Source: a virus. From it: 64,000 nt of DNA. The first letter of the stretch is position 1. Each line of letters opens with the position of its first letter. Positions 52,496 to 61,732 of the stretch are shown here, one piece after another. The notes beneath the pieces are model-generated. The model was not told the DNA's origin. It did not search any database and was given only the letters and a program-made list of their open reading frames with translations. A program made the position numbers and the translations under genes. The stretch spans positions 1 through 64,000 of the IMG/VR virus record IMGVR_UViG_3300036790_000219; one strand, 5' to 3'.

Positions 52496-55400
52496 GAAAG
52501 CTACTCTCTGTAATCTTGGTACTCGCAGCGTTTGTACTGCCGACGTCAGCTTGGGCTGCTGCCACCAAGGTTTCGTTGGTGTGGCAGAGTACTGGTCGTC
52601 TGCCTAGTGCTACAAGTGTTACCGCAACGCCAGCGACCACACAACTACCTACTGGCAACGGTAATGTGGTTTGGGTTTGTAACGTTGGTGTGCAGGATGC
52701 CTATATTGCCGTCGGCGGAAGTTCGATCACGGTGTCTGCTACCACGGGCACGTGGCTGAAAGCTGGAACCTGTGGAACTTACGATTTGCAACCGCTGTCT
52801 GCTAGTCAACCAATTTATGGCTATATTGCAGCTGTAACTGCAACCAGTACAACAAATTTGGAAATTGAAACAGGCCTCGGCACCCCACCAACTTCGAGTG
52901 GTGGGGGCGGCGGTGGCGGTGGCTCGGTTACGCAGGGAACGGTCCCGTGGTCTGACAACGTCACAACCTGGGCCAACGGCACATTAGGGGCCATGGCTGA
53001 TTATGGTACCTCACCGGGCGCGGTTTTGGTACCGGGGGTCAACGCATTTATTACCAACACCCCCTCGGTTGCTCAGTCTGGAGCCTGGACGGTTGGTGGT
53101 ACCGGAAACTTTACGGTCGTTCAGCCGACCGGCACAAATTTACACGTAGTTTGCGACAGTGGCTGTAGTGGTAGTGGTGGTAGCGCCACCTTTGGTTCGA
53201 CCTTCCCGACGACAGGTACTGCCGTTGGCATGTCCCAAGGCGGCAATATGGTCGCTTTCACAGGGACGTCTGACAGTCTCAACACTAATGTTACCAATAC
53301 ATCGCTTACCGTAGCCCAAGCCACGGCTGCGAGCCTCAATGCTACCGTTGTGGGGACCGGTACGTTTGCGGTGCAATTGAGCGGGTCAACAAACAATATC
53401 AACAACATTGGAGGTACGATCTCGTTGCCAACGGGGGCTGCGACGTCGGCCAACCAGTCTACCGAGATTACTTCTCTTGGGACTATCGCTACTAACACCA
53501 GCACGCTCGCGGGAGCAGTTTCTGCATCAGTACTACAAAATAATGTTAAGCAGTGGGACGGAACAGCCCTTGGCGCTCCGTCAAATTATGGCACCGCTCC
53601 GGGGGCTGTGGCAGTTATTGGGGTAAATGCTTTTGTCACCAACACCCCTGCAGTTTCGCAGTCGGGTTCGTGGACGGTAGCGGGAACTGGTAGTTTCACT
53701 GTAGCCCAGGCCACCGGCACAAACTTGCATATGGTGTGTGATAGCGGATGCTCGTCGAGCTCGGCACCGGCTGATGAGTCGGCGTTTACGGCTGGTACTA
53801 CCTCTCAAACTCCTGTCGGTGGCTTCTATCAAACGACGGCAACGAGCAACCCATTGACTACCGGGCAGATGGGCGCTTTCCAAGTCACGGCAAATCGTGC
53901 GTTATTCACAAACTTACGCAACTCTTCGGGTGTTGAGATCGGGACGTCGTCCACTCCTGTGCAAGTCTCCCTCGCAAATACAGCCGCGAATGCGACCGCG
54001 TTGTTAGTTACGGCCAACGCGGGCACCGGGACCTTTGGGATGAACTTATCCCAACTCGATGGTTCCGCGCTTGGGGCACCTTCCAATTATGGGACGTCGC
54101 CGGGTGCGGTCGCGGTTCAGGGTGTTAACGCATACGTTACAAATACTCCTGCAGTGACCCAGTCCGGAACCTGGACTAGTACGGTTACTCAGCCGACGGC
54201 CGCTAATCTTAACGCTACCGTTGTGGGCACTGGAACCTTTGCGGTACAAGATTCGACGACCGAGACTAATACCGGCACGATTGCTGGAGCCGTGACCGCC
54301 TCGGTTTTGCAGGGTAACGTAAAACAGATTAACGGTATCACCACTCTGGCTGGTGCTGGTGCGGTCGGGACCGGATCGCTTCGAGTGGCTGTAGGCCAGG
54401 ATACGGCGACCATCGCCGGTTCGGCACCGGGCACGGCGGGGTCCGCTTCCGCGAACGTCATTACAGTTCAGGGCGTCACCTCGATGACTCCGGTACAGGT
54501 CAGTCAGGCCACCGCTGCGAATCTGAATGCGACGGTAGTTGGTACCGGTACCTTCGCGACGCAGCTGACCGGTTCGACGAACAATATTAATAACATCTCT
54601 GGGACAATAACTCTTCCGACCGGAGCGGCGACCTCAGCGAACCAGACAACTGAGATAACAAGTCTCGGAACTATCGCTGGTGCCGTGTCGTCGTCGGTCG
54701 TTCAGAGCAATGTGAAACAAGTCGCTGGAATCGCTCTCGGTTCACCCTCCAACTATGGCACCGCTCCTGGGGCTGTCGAGGTTCAGGGTGTTAATGCGAA
54801 TGTTACCAACACGGTCGCTATCTCGGCAACTTCGCTGCCGCTGCCGACCGGGGCGGCAACTTCCGCGCTTCAAACCACCATCAACTCGACTCTTGGGTCG
54901 CCATTCCAGGCCGGGGGTTCTATCGGTAACTCTACGTTCGGGGCGACGCTGAATACGACGCCCTCGCTCGCCAATGGCAACGGTGTGGTACCGACGCAAG
55001 GCGGCGCGGTTCTCAGTGCGACTAACGGCTGGTACGGTAATCTGCTACAGGGCAATGCTGTACTTTCCGCCACCAACCCAGTCTTTGCGTCGATCACAGA
55101 CGGCACGAATAAAGCAGCCGTAAAAGCAGCCTCGACAGCGCCCGTTTCAACTGATCCTTCGCTCGTCGTCGGCATCAACCCGAACAGCATCAACGCCAAC
55201 GGTCAGGCGACGATGGCGAACTCGGCACCAGCCGCCATTGCCAGTAATCAGAGCTACGTTGACCCCTGTGCCAGCCCCGGCATTGCCAAGTCGAGCGTTC
55301 AAATAGCCATCAGCTCGGCTACCACAACTCAACTGGTGGCGATTTCAGGGACGACGGCAATCTATGTCTGCCATTTCGACTTTACGCTGAATGATTCGGT

Positions 55401-55629
55401 TACCACGGCTAACACGGTGCAGTTTGAGTATGGGACATCGACCAATTGCACGGGGACCAATAAGTTAACGGGCACTTACGGAACCGGGAGCGTGACTGCC
55501 GGTATCCCGGTTCACATCGCCGCCGGCTACGGCGGGACGCTCTTTACTGCTCCAGCCTCGAACGGGCTTTGTATTTTAAGCGCGGGCTCCCCCGACATTG
55601 AGGGCGTCTTGACCTACGTGCAACAATAG
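52492..55629 (+). CDS. Large exported repeat protein (adhesin/fibre-like)
   Basis: 1045 aa from GTG 52492. Signal peptide L-S-V-I-L-V-L-A-A-F-V-L-P-T-S-A-W-A. The unit N-Y-G-T-x-P-G-A-V-x-V-x-G-V-N-A recurs about four times, followed in three copies by N-T-P-x-V-x-Q-S-G; N-L-N-A-T-V-V-G-T-G-T-F recurs too, as does L-P-T-G-A-A-T-S-A-N-Q. The Gly-rich segment near 140 is a hinge. The C-terminal 120 residues form a separate domain seen at the ends of phage surface proteins. Codon use becomes more GC-rich in the last third. Probably displayed on the cell or virion surface. Confidence 0.65.
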   Translation: MRKLLSVILVLAAFVLPTSAWAAATKVSLVWQSTGRLPSATSVTATPATTQLPTGNGNVVWVCNVGVQDAYIAVGGSSITVSATTGTWLKAGTCGTYDLQPLSASQPIYGYIAAVTATSTTNLEIETGLGTPPTSSGGGGGGGGSVTQGTVPWSDNVTTWANGTLGAMADYGTSPGAVLVPGVNAFITNTPSVAQSGAWTVGGTGNFTVVQPTGTNLHVVCDSGCSGSGGSATFGSTFPTTGTAVGMSQGGNMVAFTGTSDSLNTNVTNTSLTVAQATAASLNATVVGTGTFAVQLSGSTNNINNIGGTISLPTGAATSANQSTEITSLGTIATNTSTLAGAVSASVLQNNVKQWDGTALGAPSNYGTAPGAVAVIGVNAFVTNTPAVSQSGSWTVAGTGSFTVAQATGTNLHMVCDSGCSSSSAPADESAFTAGTTSQTPVGGFYQTTATSNPLTTGQMGAFQVTANRALFTNLRNSSGVEIGTSSTPVQVSLANTAANATALLVTANAGTGTFGMNLSQLDGSALGAPSNYGTSPGAVAVQGVNAYVTNTPAVTQSGTWTSTVTQPTAANLNATVVGTGTFAVQDSTTETNTGTIAGAVTASVLQGNVKQINGITTLAGAGAVGTGSLRVAVGQDTATIAGSAPGTAGSASANVITVQGVTSMTPVQVSQATAANLNATVVGTGTFATQLTGSTNNINNISGTITLPTGAATSANQTTEITSLGTIAGAVSSSVVQSNVKQVAGIALGSPSNYGTAPGAVEVQGVNANVTNTVAISATSLPLPTGAATSALQTTINSTLGSPFQAGGSIGNSTFGATLNTTPSLANGNGVVPTQGGAVLSATNGWYGNLLQGNAVLSATNPVFASITDGTNKAAVKAASTAPVSTDPSLVVGINPNSINANGQATMANSAPAAIASNQSYVDPCASPGIAKSSVQIAISSATTTQLVAISGTTAIYVCHFDFTLNDSVTTANTVQFEYGTSTNCTGTNKLTGTYGTGSVTAGIPVHIAAGYGGTLFTAPASNGLCILSAGSPDIEGVLTYVQQ

Positions 55630-55630
55630 C

Positions 55631-58060
55631 ATGCGTCGCCTGTCCACTGCGCTATTGCTGCTCCTGATCTGGAGCCCGGTCTGGGCGGCTGGGTTGTTGC
55701 AGTTCGGTGCCGCACCCTGGCAAACCTATTACTACGTCAATGCCGCGACCGGCTCCGACAGCAATGCCGGGACCTCGCCCGCACTAGCCTGGGCGACACT
55801 GCATAAGGTCAACAATTCGGTTTTCGCTGCGAACAGTGTCGTGTTTCTGCAAGGCAGTTTCTCCGGCGGCGACAACGGCCTTATCATCACCACGACGGTT
55901 GCGCCGAGCGGCAAGCTGACCATCACGACTTACGGTGCTGGTGCGACGATTAATTCCGGCAACTCGACGGCGTGTGTAACGGCGACAGACGTCCCGAGTT
56001 TCAAGTTCACGGGTGTTGCATGCGTAGGCGGCGGCAACCTAACAAATACGACGGCCGGAATTTCTGTCGTCAATGACCAGTCCGGCAACACATCACTCGC
56101 GGGGCCGACGATCTCCGGCATCACCGTTTCAGGCTACGGCAGCAATTGTATCGAGATTAAAGGCACCAGTGGCACGTCCGGTTTTAACGGCGTCGATATC
56201 ACCAGGACTACCGCGCACGACTGCACCGGGAATGTCTTACCTGAAACAGTCCTGAACGGATCGTCCTGCATCACCGGCTTTTCAGGGCCGGCGAGCGGGA
56301 CGACAAGTGCGTTCTCGAACGTCTCTATTACCTACACCACCGTCTATAATTGCACTGGGATCGCTACCGCTACCGCGACCAACGGCAACGGCGTCACTTT
56401 CTTTCAGGTCAATGGCCTGACGATGAAATACAACGTCGCCCGCGACATCGGGACGGCAGTTACCTCGTGCGGCGGCGCTGGCGCATTCTGGACTCAAGAT
56501 GCCACTAATGCCGACGTCGAATATAACGAAGCCTACCACATCCATCATGGCTCGGGCGGCTGTGACGGCGACGGTTTCGATCTGGACGTCTGTGTCACCA
56601 ATTCGATTGTGGCGCACAATTACGCTCACGACAACGACAGCTACGATTACCTGACCGATCCCGGTTCCGACGGCTTTGGCTGCTCGGCGTGGGGCAACAA
56701 TACGATCGCCTGGAACATCGGCCAGCTCGCTGGCTTGGGCGAACTGGCGCTGGCCATGACCGGCAACGCGACCGGAGCGCTTTACGCGTACAACAATACT
56801 TTCTACTGCGTTGGCTCCGGAACGTGTTTTCTCGAAGCCGATAGCGGCACGCAGAGCGCAACGATTGCCAACAATATTTTCATCGGTCTCGGCGGCGCTG
56901 ACATTCTCAAACTGACAACGACCAGTTCTATCGATTTCTTGGGCAATGACTACGTTACGACCACCGGCGTTCCCAGTTTTAATTGGGGCGGTACGACCTA
57001 CTCCACCTTCGCGGCATGGCAGAGCGCCTCGGGACAGGAAAAAATCAACGGCAGCAATGTCGGGCTGACTGTCAATCCGCAAATCTACGTGCCGGGCGGC
57101 GGCTGGGCCAATGGCGGCTATGTGCCCGCCAATTTGTACGCTTACAATCTGCAGGCCGCGTCGCCGATGATCGGCGCCGGTCAGACCTACGCAACGCTCG
57201 GCATTCCGTCTCCGATCCTGACGGATTACTACGGCGTCGCTGTCAGCGCAGGTAGCCCACCCGTCGGTGCAGCGAATGGAGACTTCGGCACCTTCGTGGC
57301 ATCGTGTACCCCGACGAGCAATTACCTCGCGCGAGTGTCGAGCTTCACCAAGCTTGACGAGGTCAACTACAATTCGCTGCTGTGCGGCGAGAATTCCGAC
57401 GGCGATCTGCCTCTGATTGATGTTGAAAATATCTGGGCGGCACCAAATCACGCTGCGGCACTGCTCAATCTTGTTAGCAACAACCATAATTCCACCGAGA
57501 ACGGCACGGTGACATTCAGCGCGCGCGTGGGCATCACGGGTGACGCATCGACCGGCTATGAGGACCCGGCTTTCACACCATCGACGGCGGCCGGCAACTA
57601 TACTCAAAACATCGCAACTGTTGGCGGGTATCTCACCAATAGCCGAACGACGGTGGAAAACTGGAACATCCTGGGCGCGACTGACACGACCAATACCTAT
57701 GAAACTAACATTTCGCCCTATACTACCGGGCCGGACGTATTTGCCGACGTTAACAGTGAAATCGGAACGGAAGCCGGGAGCACGAACGCACAGGGTCAGT
57801 GGCTCGCGCAGCGGCTCTCTACTACGTCCGAGGCAATCTACAAAAACGGGGCCAGCGTCAAACTTTCAACTACCGATACGACTACCAGTCTGCTGAACAA
57901 CAAGCTGCTAATCGCGGCGGAGACTGCGCCAAATGGCACGGCGGAGAATTTCTCTGGCGATACGTTTGCGGCTAGCGTCATTGGCGGAGCAATTTCACCT
58001 TTGAATGTGTCCAATCGCATCAACTCATTCATGCAAGCCTATGGTATCAATGTGTATTGA
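55631..58060 (+). CDS. Exported beta-helix protein (depolymerase-like)
   Basis: 809 aa. Signal peptide L-L-L-L-L-I-W-S-P-V-W-A-A. Residues 30-520 carry right-handed parallel beta-helix turns (Y-Y-V-N-A-A-T-G-S-D-S-N-A-G-T, A-Y-N-N-T-F-Y, I-A-N-N-I-F). Residues 560-809 look like a jelly-roll lectin/LamG domain. Resembles secreted pectate-lyase-type or tail-spike enzymes, but no catalytic site is certain. Clearly GC-richer than the rest of the window, suggesting recent acquisition. Bases 58061-58237 after it are non-coding or decayed. Confidence 0.7.
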   Translation: MRRLSTALLLLLIWSPVWAAGLLQFGAAPWQTYYYVNAATGSDSNAGTSPALAWATLHKVNNSVFAANSVVFLQGSFSGGDNGLIITTTVAPSGKLTITTYGAGATINSGNSTACVTATDVPSFKFTGVACVGGGNLTNTTAGISVVNDQSGNTSLAGPTISGITVSGYGSNCIEIKGTSGTSGFNGVDITRTTAHDCTGNVLPETVLNGSSCITGFSGPASGTTSAFSNVSITYTTVYNCTGIATATATNGNGVTFFQVNGLTMKYNVARDIGTAVTSCGGAGAFWTQDATNADVEYNEAYHIHHGSGGCDGDGFDLDVCVTNSIVAHNYAHDNDSYDYLTDPGSDGFGCSAWGNNTIAWNIGQLAGLGELALAMTGNATGALYAYNNTFYCVGSGTCFLEADSGTQSATIANNIFIGLGGADILKLTTTSSIDFLGNDYVTTTGVPSFNWGGTTYSTFAAWQSASGQEKINGSNVGLTVNPQIYVPGGGWANGGYVPANLYAYNLQAASPMIGAGQTYATLGIPSPILTDYYGVAVSAGSPPVGAANGDFGTFVASCTPTSNYLARVSSFTKLDEVNYNSLLCGENSDGDLPLIDVENIWAAPNHAAALLNLVSNNHNSTENGTVTFSARVGITGDASTGYEDPAFTPSTAAGNYTQNIATVGGYLTNSRTTVENWNILGATDTTNTYETNISPYTTGPDVFADVNSEIGTEAGSTNAQGQWLAQRLSTTSEAIYKNGASVKLSTTDTTTSLLNNKLLIAAETAPNGTAENFSGDTFAASVIGGAISPLNVSNRINSFMQAYGINVY

Positions 58061-58237
58061 GAGTGGGGGAGATCTCTTCGGCCACGGTCCACAGGCCGAT
58101 GGTCCCGGACAATCCCATCTTGCCAAAGCCCCGCGAATCATGCGCCCTGACCATCCTTGTCCGCGCGCTACAGGAGCCGACATGACACGTCTGGCAGGCA
58201 CCGTGAAATCACCGTTCAATGATTGGAGGACAAAACA

Positions 58238-58456
58238 GTGAATGATAATGTTACCCATTTGCAGACCACGGTTAAGACTGATATTGAAAAGGCAAGAGAG
58301 TATCGGGAACGTATGCTTGTGCCACTTCAGGAAATCTGCAAGGTTGTTAGCGAGGCCAAGCGCGATGGTATTATTATAAGTTACCAAACAGCTGCTGACG
58401 GTCTTGGCAATCAGTTCATAGCGAACCTTTCTACGCTGAAAGAACTGAAGGATTAG
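58238..58456 (+). CDS. Hypothetical 72-aa protein
   Basis: GTG 58238 is placed well behind TTGGAGG. Helical: E-K-A-R-E-Y-R-E-R-M-L-V-P-L-Q-E-I-C-K-V-V. Resembles small phage proteins with a D-G-I-I-I-S-Y-Q-T turn. Codon use returns to the phage norm here. Confidence 0.6.
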   Translation: MNDNVTHLQTTVKTDIEKAREYRERMLVPLQEICKVVSEAKRDGIIISYQTAADGLGNQFIANLSTLKELKD

Positions 58457-58459
58457 GCT

Positions 58460-59764
58460 GTGCTCCTCGACGCCGACTTCAAGGAAGGGGAACACCCGCG
58501 CGGCCAGCCGAAGAACTCTGGACAGTTCGCGTCTAAGCCTGGCGGAAAAGGTTCGGAGAAAGGCAGCGGTGAAGGCGGTAAAGAAGCTCAGGCCGGTGAA
58601 CAGGGTGAGAAGAAGTCTGTTGGCAAGGTTGCCCCGCGTGAAAAACAGATAGAGGGTACGGTTGAACTCTCTGCATACTTGCGCAAGATCGCCAATATCA
58701 ACAGGATGCCGAAAGGAATGAAGTCTCAGTCTCAGTTTATTCTAGATAACGGCCAGAACTATGTCGCTAACGCCAAGACGTACGAGGGTCCTAGGGATCC
58801 AATGCATGAGTGTTATAAAAATGCAACCCTCGCTGCTCTAAGCAATAAGGACCGCACTTATGTTGAAGGCTATATGACTGTCCATGGTGTTCCAATTGAA
58901 CACGCTTGGACTGTAGATAAGACTGGCCAGGTTTACGATTCGACCGTTACCCCAGATTTGGGGATATCAGGTTATTTTGGCGTACCGTTCAAAACTGATT
59001 ACGTTCTGGCATCAGGATTGCTGAATAAGGTTTATGGCTTGCTTGGGCACAATAGTCGAAAGACGCTTGATCCCTTATTGAAAGGTCAAGTTAAGGACTT
59101 CCGGGGCGAGGTAGATCCGGATTCGCTCTCGCCTCAGGTGATTGCTGATCGGATAGCATACGCAGACGCCGTGGTGCGGTCTATTCCTCCTACGGATAAG
59201 ATTAATACTCCTGAGCGTAAGCAGATGCGCAAGGAGATTGCGGACAAGCTCTACAACAAGGATATTGACAAGCGCAAGCGTAATCGTGAAGCAACAATTG
59301 TCTTAGGCTTACCCGGTGCTGGTAAAAGCACATTCATGGACCCGTTGCTCAAGGATGGCTACTTGAATATGGGTGGTGATGAAGTCAAATATGAGATACC
59401 AGAATTTGCTGGCGGCGCGGGCGCTTTTGCCGTACACGAGGAAGGTTCTGGGATCATGCGGGATGTTCTGCAGCGTGCCGTTACAAATGGCGACAACCTG
59501 GCTTGGGAACGTGTGGATTCCCCGGATAAGATTGTAAGTGACCTCGAAAGTCTAAAGAAGGCTGGATATAAGGTCAACGTCAAGTTGGTGGATGCTTCGC
59601 CTGAAATCGCGATGAAGTCAGCGGTGAAACGTTTCTTGAAGACGGGGCGCTACGTCTCCCTTGAGAATATAAAAGGTTATGGGGGCGCACCGCGTGATGC
59701 GTACGAAGCGGCCAAGAAGACTGGCTTGCTAGAATCAAGTGAGGAGCTTAAACGTGGATCTTGA
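58460..59764 (+). CDS. Zeta-toxin-like kinase fused to papain-like domain
   Basis: 434 aa from GTG 58460. The start (E-H-P-R-G-Q-P-K-N-S-G-Q-F-A) is typical of phage head-associated polyproteins. The middle shows H-E-C-Y-K-N-A-T-L-A-A-L, then P-I-E-H-A-W-T-V-D, a Cys-His-Asp pattern of papain-like folds. The C-terminal 150 residues carry Walker A G-L-P-G-A-G-K-S-T-F and zeta-toxin layout (M-G-G-D-E-V-K, H-E-E-G-S). Might be packaged and injected, or modify sugar nucleotides. Confidence 0.75.
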   Translation: MLLDADFKEGEHPRGQPKNSGQFASKPGGKGSEKGSGEGGKEAQAGEQGEKKSVGKVAPREKQIEGTVELSAYLRKIANINRMPKGMKSQSQFILDNGQNYVANAKTYEGPRDPMHECYKNATLAALSNKDRTYVEGYMTVHGVPIEHAWTVDKTGQVYDSTVTPDLGISGYFGVPFKTDYVLASGLLNKVYGLLGHNSRKTLDPLLKGQVKDFRGEVDPDSLSPQVIADRIAYADAVVRSIPPTDKINTPERKQMRKEIADKLYNKDIDKRKRNREATIVLGLPGAGKSTFMDPLLKDGYLNMGGDEVKYEIPEFAGGAGAFAVHEEGSGIMRDVLQRAVTNGDNLAWERVDSPDKIVSDLESLKKAGYKVNVKLVDASPEIAMKSAVKRFLKTGRYVSLENIKGYGGAPRDAYEAAKKTGLLESSEELKRGS

Positions 59765-60659
59765 GGCAGTTCTAAAGGAACTCCAGGGCGATCCGAACGC
59801 GGCGGCGAACGCCAAGTTCTATGCTGAGCTTTTGGCTGGCAGCGAAGACGAGGACACGCGCTCTCTGCGCGACTTCGTGGATAAGCTAGCCAAGCAGAAC
59901 GGTGAGAGCGGAGAGGAGGAGGACAAAGGTAAGGAGGAAACGTCTACTGCTAAGGACCGCCGCACAATTACTCTCGACCGCGATGCCCGTGATATTGAGT
60001 ATTATACCACGGAAGAGCTTGGTCCCCAACGGGAACGGACTCCTGAAGGCTTCTTGATTTGTTACGACGTGCCGGTGGCACGTACTGGCGAGATGACTTA
60101 TGGTCCTGGTGAAACCCCCGTTCCTACTGGTCGGGATGGGCGGGTCAAGATCCACCGCCGTGAAGGTGAAGTCTTCGCTGCCAAGAGCATGCGTTCGCTG
60201 AACGGTAAGCCGGTGACGGACGATCATCCGCCTGTGGACGTGGACCCCAAGAACTGGCGGTTCTACACGCGGGGGATGGTTGTTAACCCCCGGCGCGGTG
60301 AGGGGGAACACAAGAGCTTTCTGGTTGCTGACCTAATCATTCTTGATCATGATTTAATTGAGGACATCGAATCGGGCAAGCGCGAGGTGTCCTGTGGTTA
60401 CAACCCAGACTACCTCCAGATGTTAGATGATCGTGGAGAGCCAGTCGCAGGTGAAGGTGAGCAGGTAAACATTATTTACAATCACCTGGCTCTGGTTGAT
60501 CGTGGACGGTGTGGGGCACGGTGCTCCATTGGCGATCGTAAAACAGTTGATGCTCTGGCACAAGAGTTTGTGCGGGCAACGGAATATCGTGCTATCCGTA
60601 AAAAGAAGCACAAAGCAAAAACTCGTCCTCGGGTGGTTATCTTTAACCACACACGCTAG
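59754..60659 (+). CDS. DUF2213-type capsid maturation protein
   Basis: 301 aa from GTG 59754 with GAGGAG upstream. Residues 60-260 match DUF2213: P-E-G-F-L-I-C-Y-D-V-P-V-A-R-T-G, R-E-G-E-V-F-A-A-K-S-M-R-S-L-N-G-K-P-V-T-D-D-H-P, and K-R-E-V-S-C-G-Y. It precedes scaffold and capsid genes, so a prohead protease role is likely. The segment A-L-V-D-R-G-R-C-G-A-R-C-S-I is repeated, diverged, in the spacer after the stop. The tail ends R-P-R-V-V-I-F-N-H-T-R. Confidence 0.75.
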   Translation: MDLEAVLKELQGDPNAAANAKFYAELLAGSEDEDTRSLRDFVDKLAKQNGESGEEEDKGKEETSTAKDRRTITLDRDARDIEYYTTEELGPQRERTPEGFLICYDVPVARTGEMTYGPGETPVPTGRDGRVKIHRREGEVFAAKSMRSLNGKPVTDDHPPVDVDPKNWRFYTRGMVVNPRRGEGEHKSFLVADLIILDHDLIEDIESGKREVSCGYNPDYLQMLDDRGEPVAGEGEQVNIIYNHLALVDRGRCGARCSIGDRKTVDALAQEFVRATEYRAIRKKKHKAKTRPRVVIFNHTR

Positions 60660-60677
60660 TTTCTTTCAAAATTCATC

Positions 60678-60770
60678 TTGGCGCTGGTCGATCCTTGCGG
60701 TCGCTGTGGCCTGCGCTGTTCCATACGCGACCGTAATTGTCGGAACCTCATGGGAAAGGAGAAAGACCCC
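60678..60770 (+). pseudogene. Displaced 3' end of DUF2213 gene
   Basis: Translates as A-L-V-D-P-C-G-R-C-G-L-R-C-S-I-R-D-R-N, matching the DUF2213 protein's A-L-V-D-R-G-R-C-G-A-R-C-S-I-G-D-R-K. It is in frame with the next gene but lies upstream of its ribosome site. Looks like the original gene end left behind after an insertion, as at the MuF gene. Confidence 0.55.
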
Positions 60771-61706
60771 ATGTCTACCAAATCTGTACTTCGTAGGCTT
60801 CAGAAGGCATTCTCGGCGAAGGATGAGCGCGCATTTGATGATGCGATGGAAGAGCTCGAAGAGAAGGAAGACGAAGCCCACGACGAAGAAGACCCGGACA
60901 CCGTCGAAATCCACAATCACATTCCTGGTGAGGATGGTCTCGGCGAAATGCCGCCAAAGGATCCAAAAATGCCCGGTGCACGTGACGACGAAATGCCGGA
61001 GTGGTTCAAGAAGCACCAGCAGGATTGTGTGGACCGCTTCAAGTCCCTCGACGAAGGCGTGGCTGGCCTGAAGAAGTGGGCTGAGGAAGAGGGTAAGGAA
61101 CCTCAACATCAGGACGACGAGGAAGATCCGAACCTCGAAATGGGAATGGAAGATCGTCGGAGCGATGATCGTCGGTCTGACGATCGCCGTCATGGTAAGG
61201 ATGCCAAGGATGACGAAGCCAACAAAGCCATTCTTGGCGAGTTGGAATTCGAATCTCCTCCTGGCACTGGTGATAAGGCGAGCAAGGCACGGGATAGTGA
61301 GTATTTGGAAGAGTCCTTCCAAGACACGATCTCGAAGGCCGAGATCCTTGCACCAGGTATACGCGTGCCAACTTTCGATCGTGCTGTTGACCCCCGTAAG
61401 TCATTCCGCACCATCCATGGTCTGCGTTGTACGGCACTGGATCTGGCCTACACCAAGCCGGAAACCCGTGGCGTTCTTGATGTGGCCCTTGGCGGGCGAG
61501 CACTCGATACCAAGGGTCTTGGTTACGGTGCGGCGCGCGTTCTGTTCAATTCCGCAGCTGCGGTAGTTGCCACAAACAACAACTCTCGTGCCACGGACCG
61601 CAGTACTACAACGACACCAACTGGCGGCACACAGAAGGGTCGGCTGAACTCGATTGCCGACATCAACCAGCGTAACGCAGAACGTTACGGCCGTAAGTCG
61701 GCCTAA
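60771..61706 (+). CDS. Head protein with acidic scaffold-like N-terminus
   Basis: 311 aa from ATG 60771 (AAAGGAGAAAG upstream). Residues 20-160 are Asp/Glu-rich and helical, with V-E-I-H-N-H-I-P at about 44, an internal echo of the HNHLP motif. The tandem R-R-S-D-D-R-R-S-D-D-R-R follows near 138. The C-terminal half (A-P-G-I-R-V-P-T-F-D) is compact. Position between the maturation and capsid genes suggests a scaffold or minor head protein. Confidence 0.65.
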   Translation: MSTKSVLRRLQKAFSAKDERAFDDAMEELEEKEDEAHDEEDPDTVEIHNHIPGEDGLGEMPPKDPKMPGARDDEMPEWFKKHQQDCVDRFKSLDEGVAGLKKWAEEEGKEPQHQDDEEDPNLEMGMEDRRSDDRRSDDRRHGKDAKDDEANKAILGELEFESPPGTGDKASKARDSEYLEESFQDTISKAEILAPGIRVPTFDRAVDPRKSFRTIHGLRCTALDLAYTKPETRGVLDVALGGRALDTKGLGYGAARVLFNSAAAVVATNNNSRATDRSTTTTPTGGTQKGRLNSIADINQRNAERYGRKSA

Positions 61707-61732
61707 CGCTGCCAGGAAAGGAGAATCATTCC

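Noticed and set aside
56282-57607. Long minus-strand open frame (441 codons) under the beta-helix gene
   Set aside because: It mirrors the GC-rich codon pattern of the plus-strand gene, has no recognisable domain, and every other gene in the window is on the plus strand.
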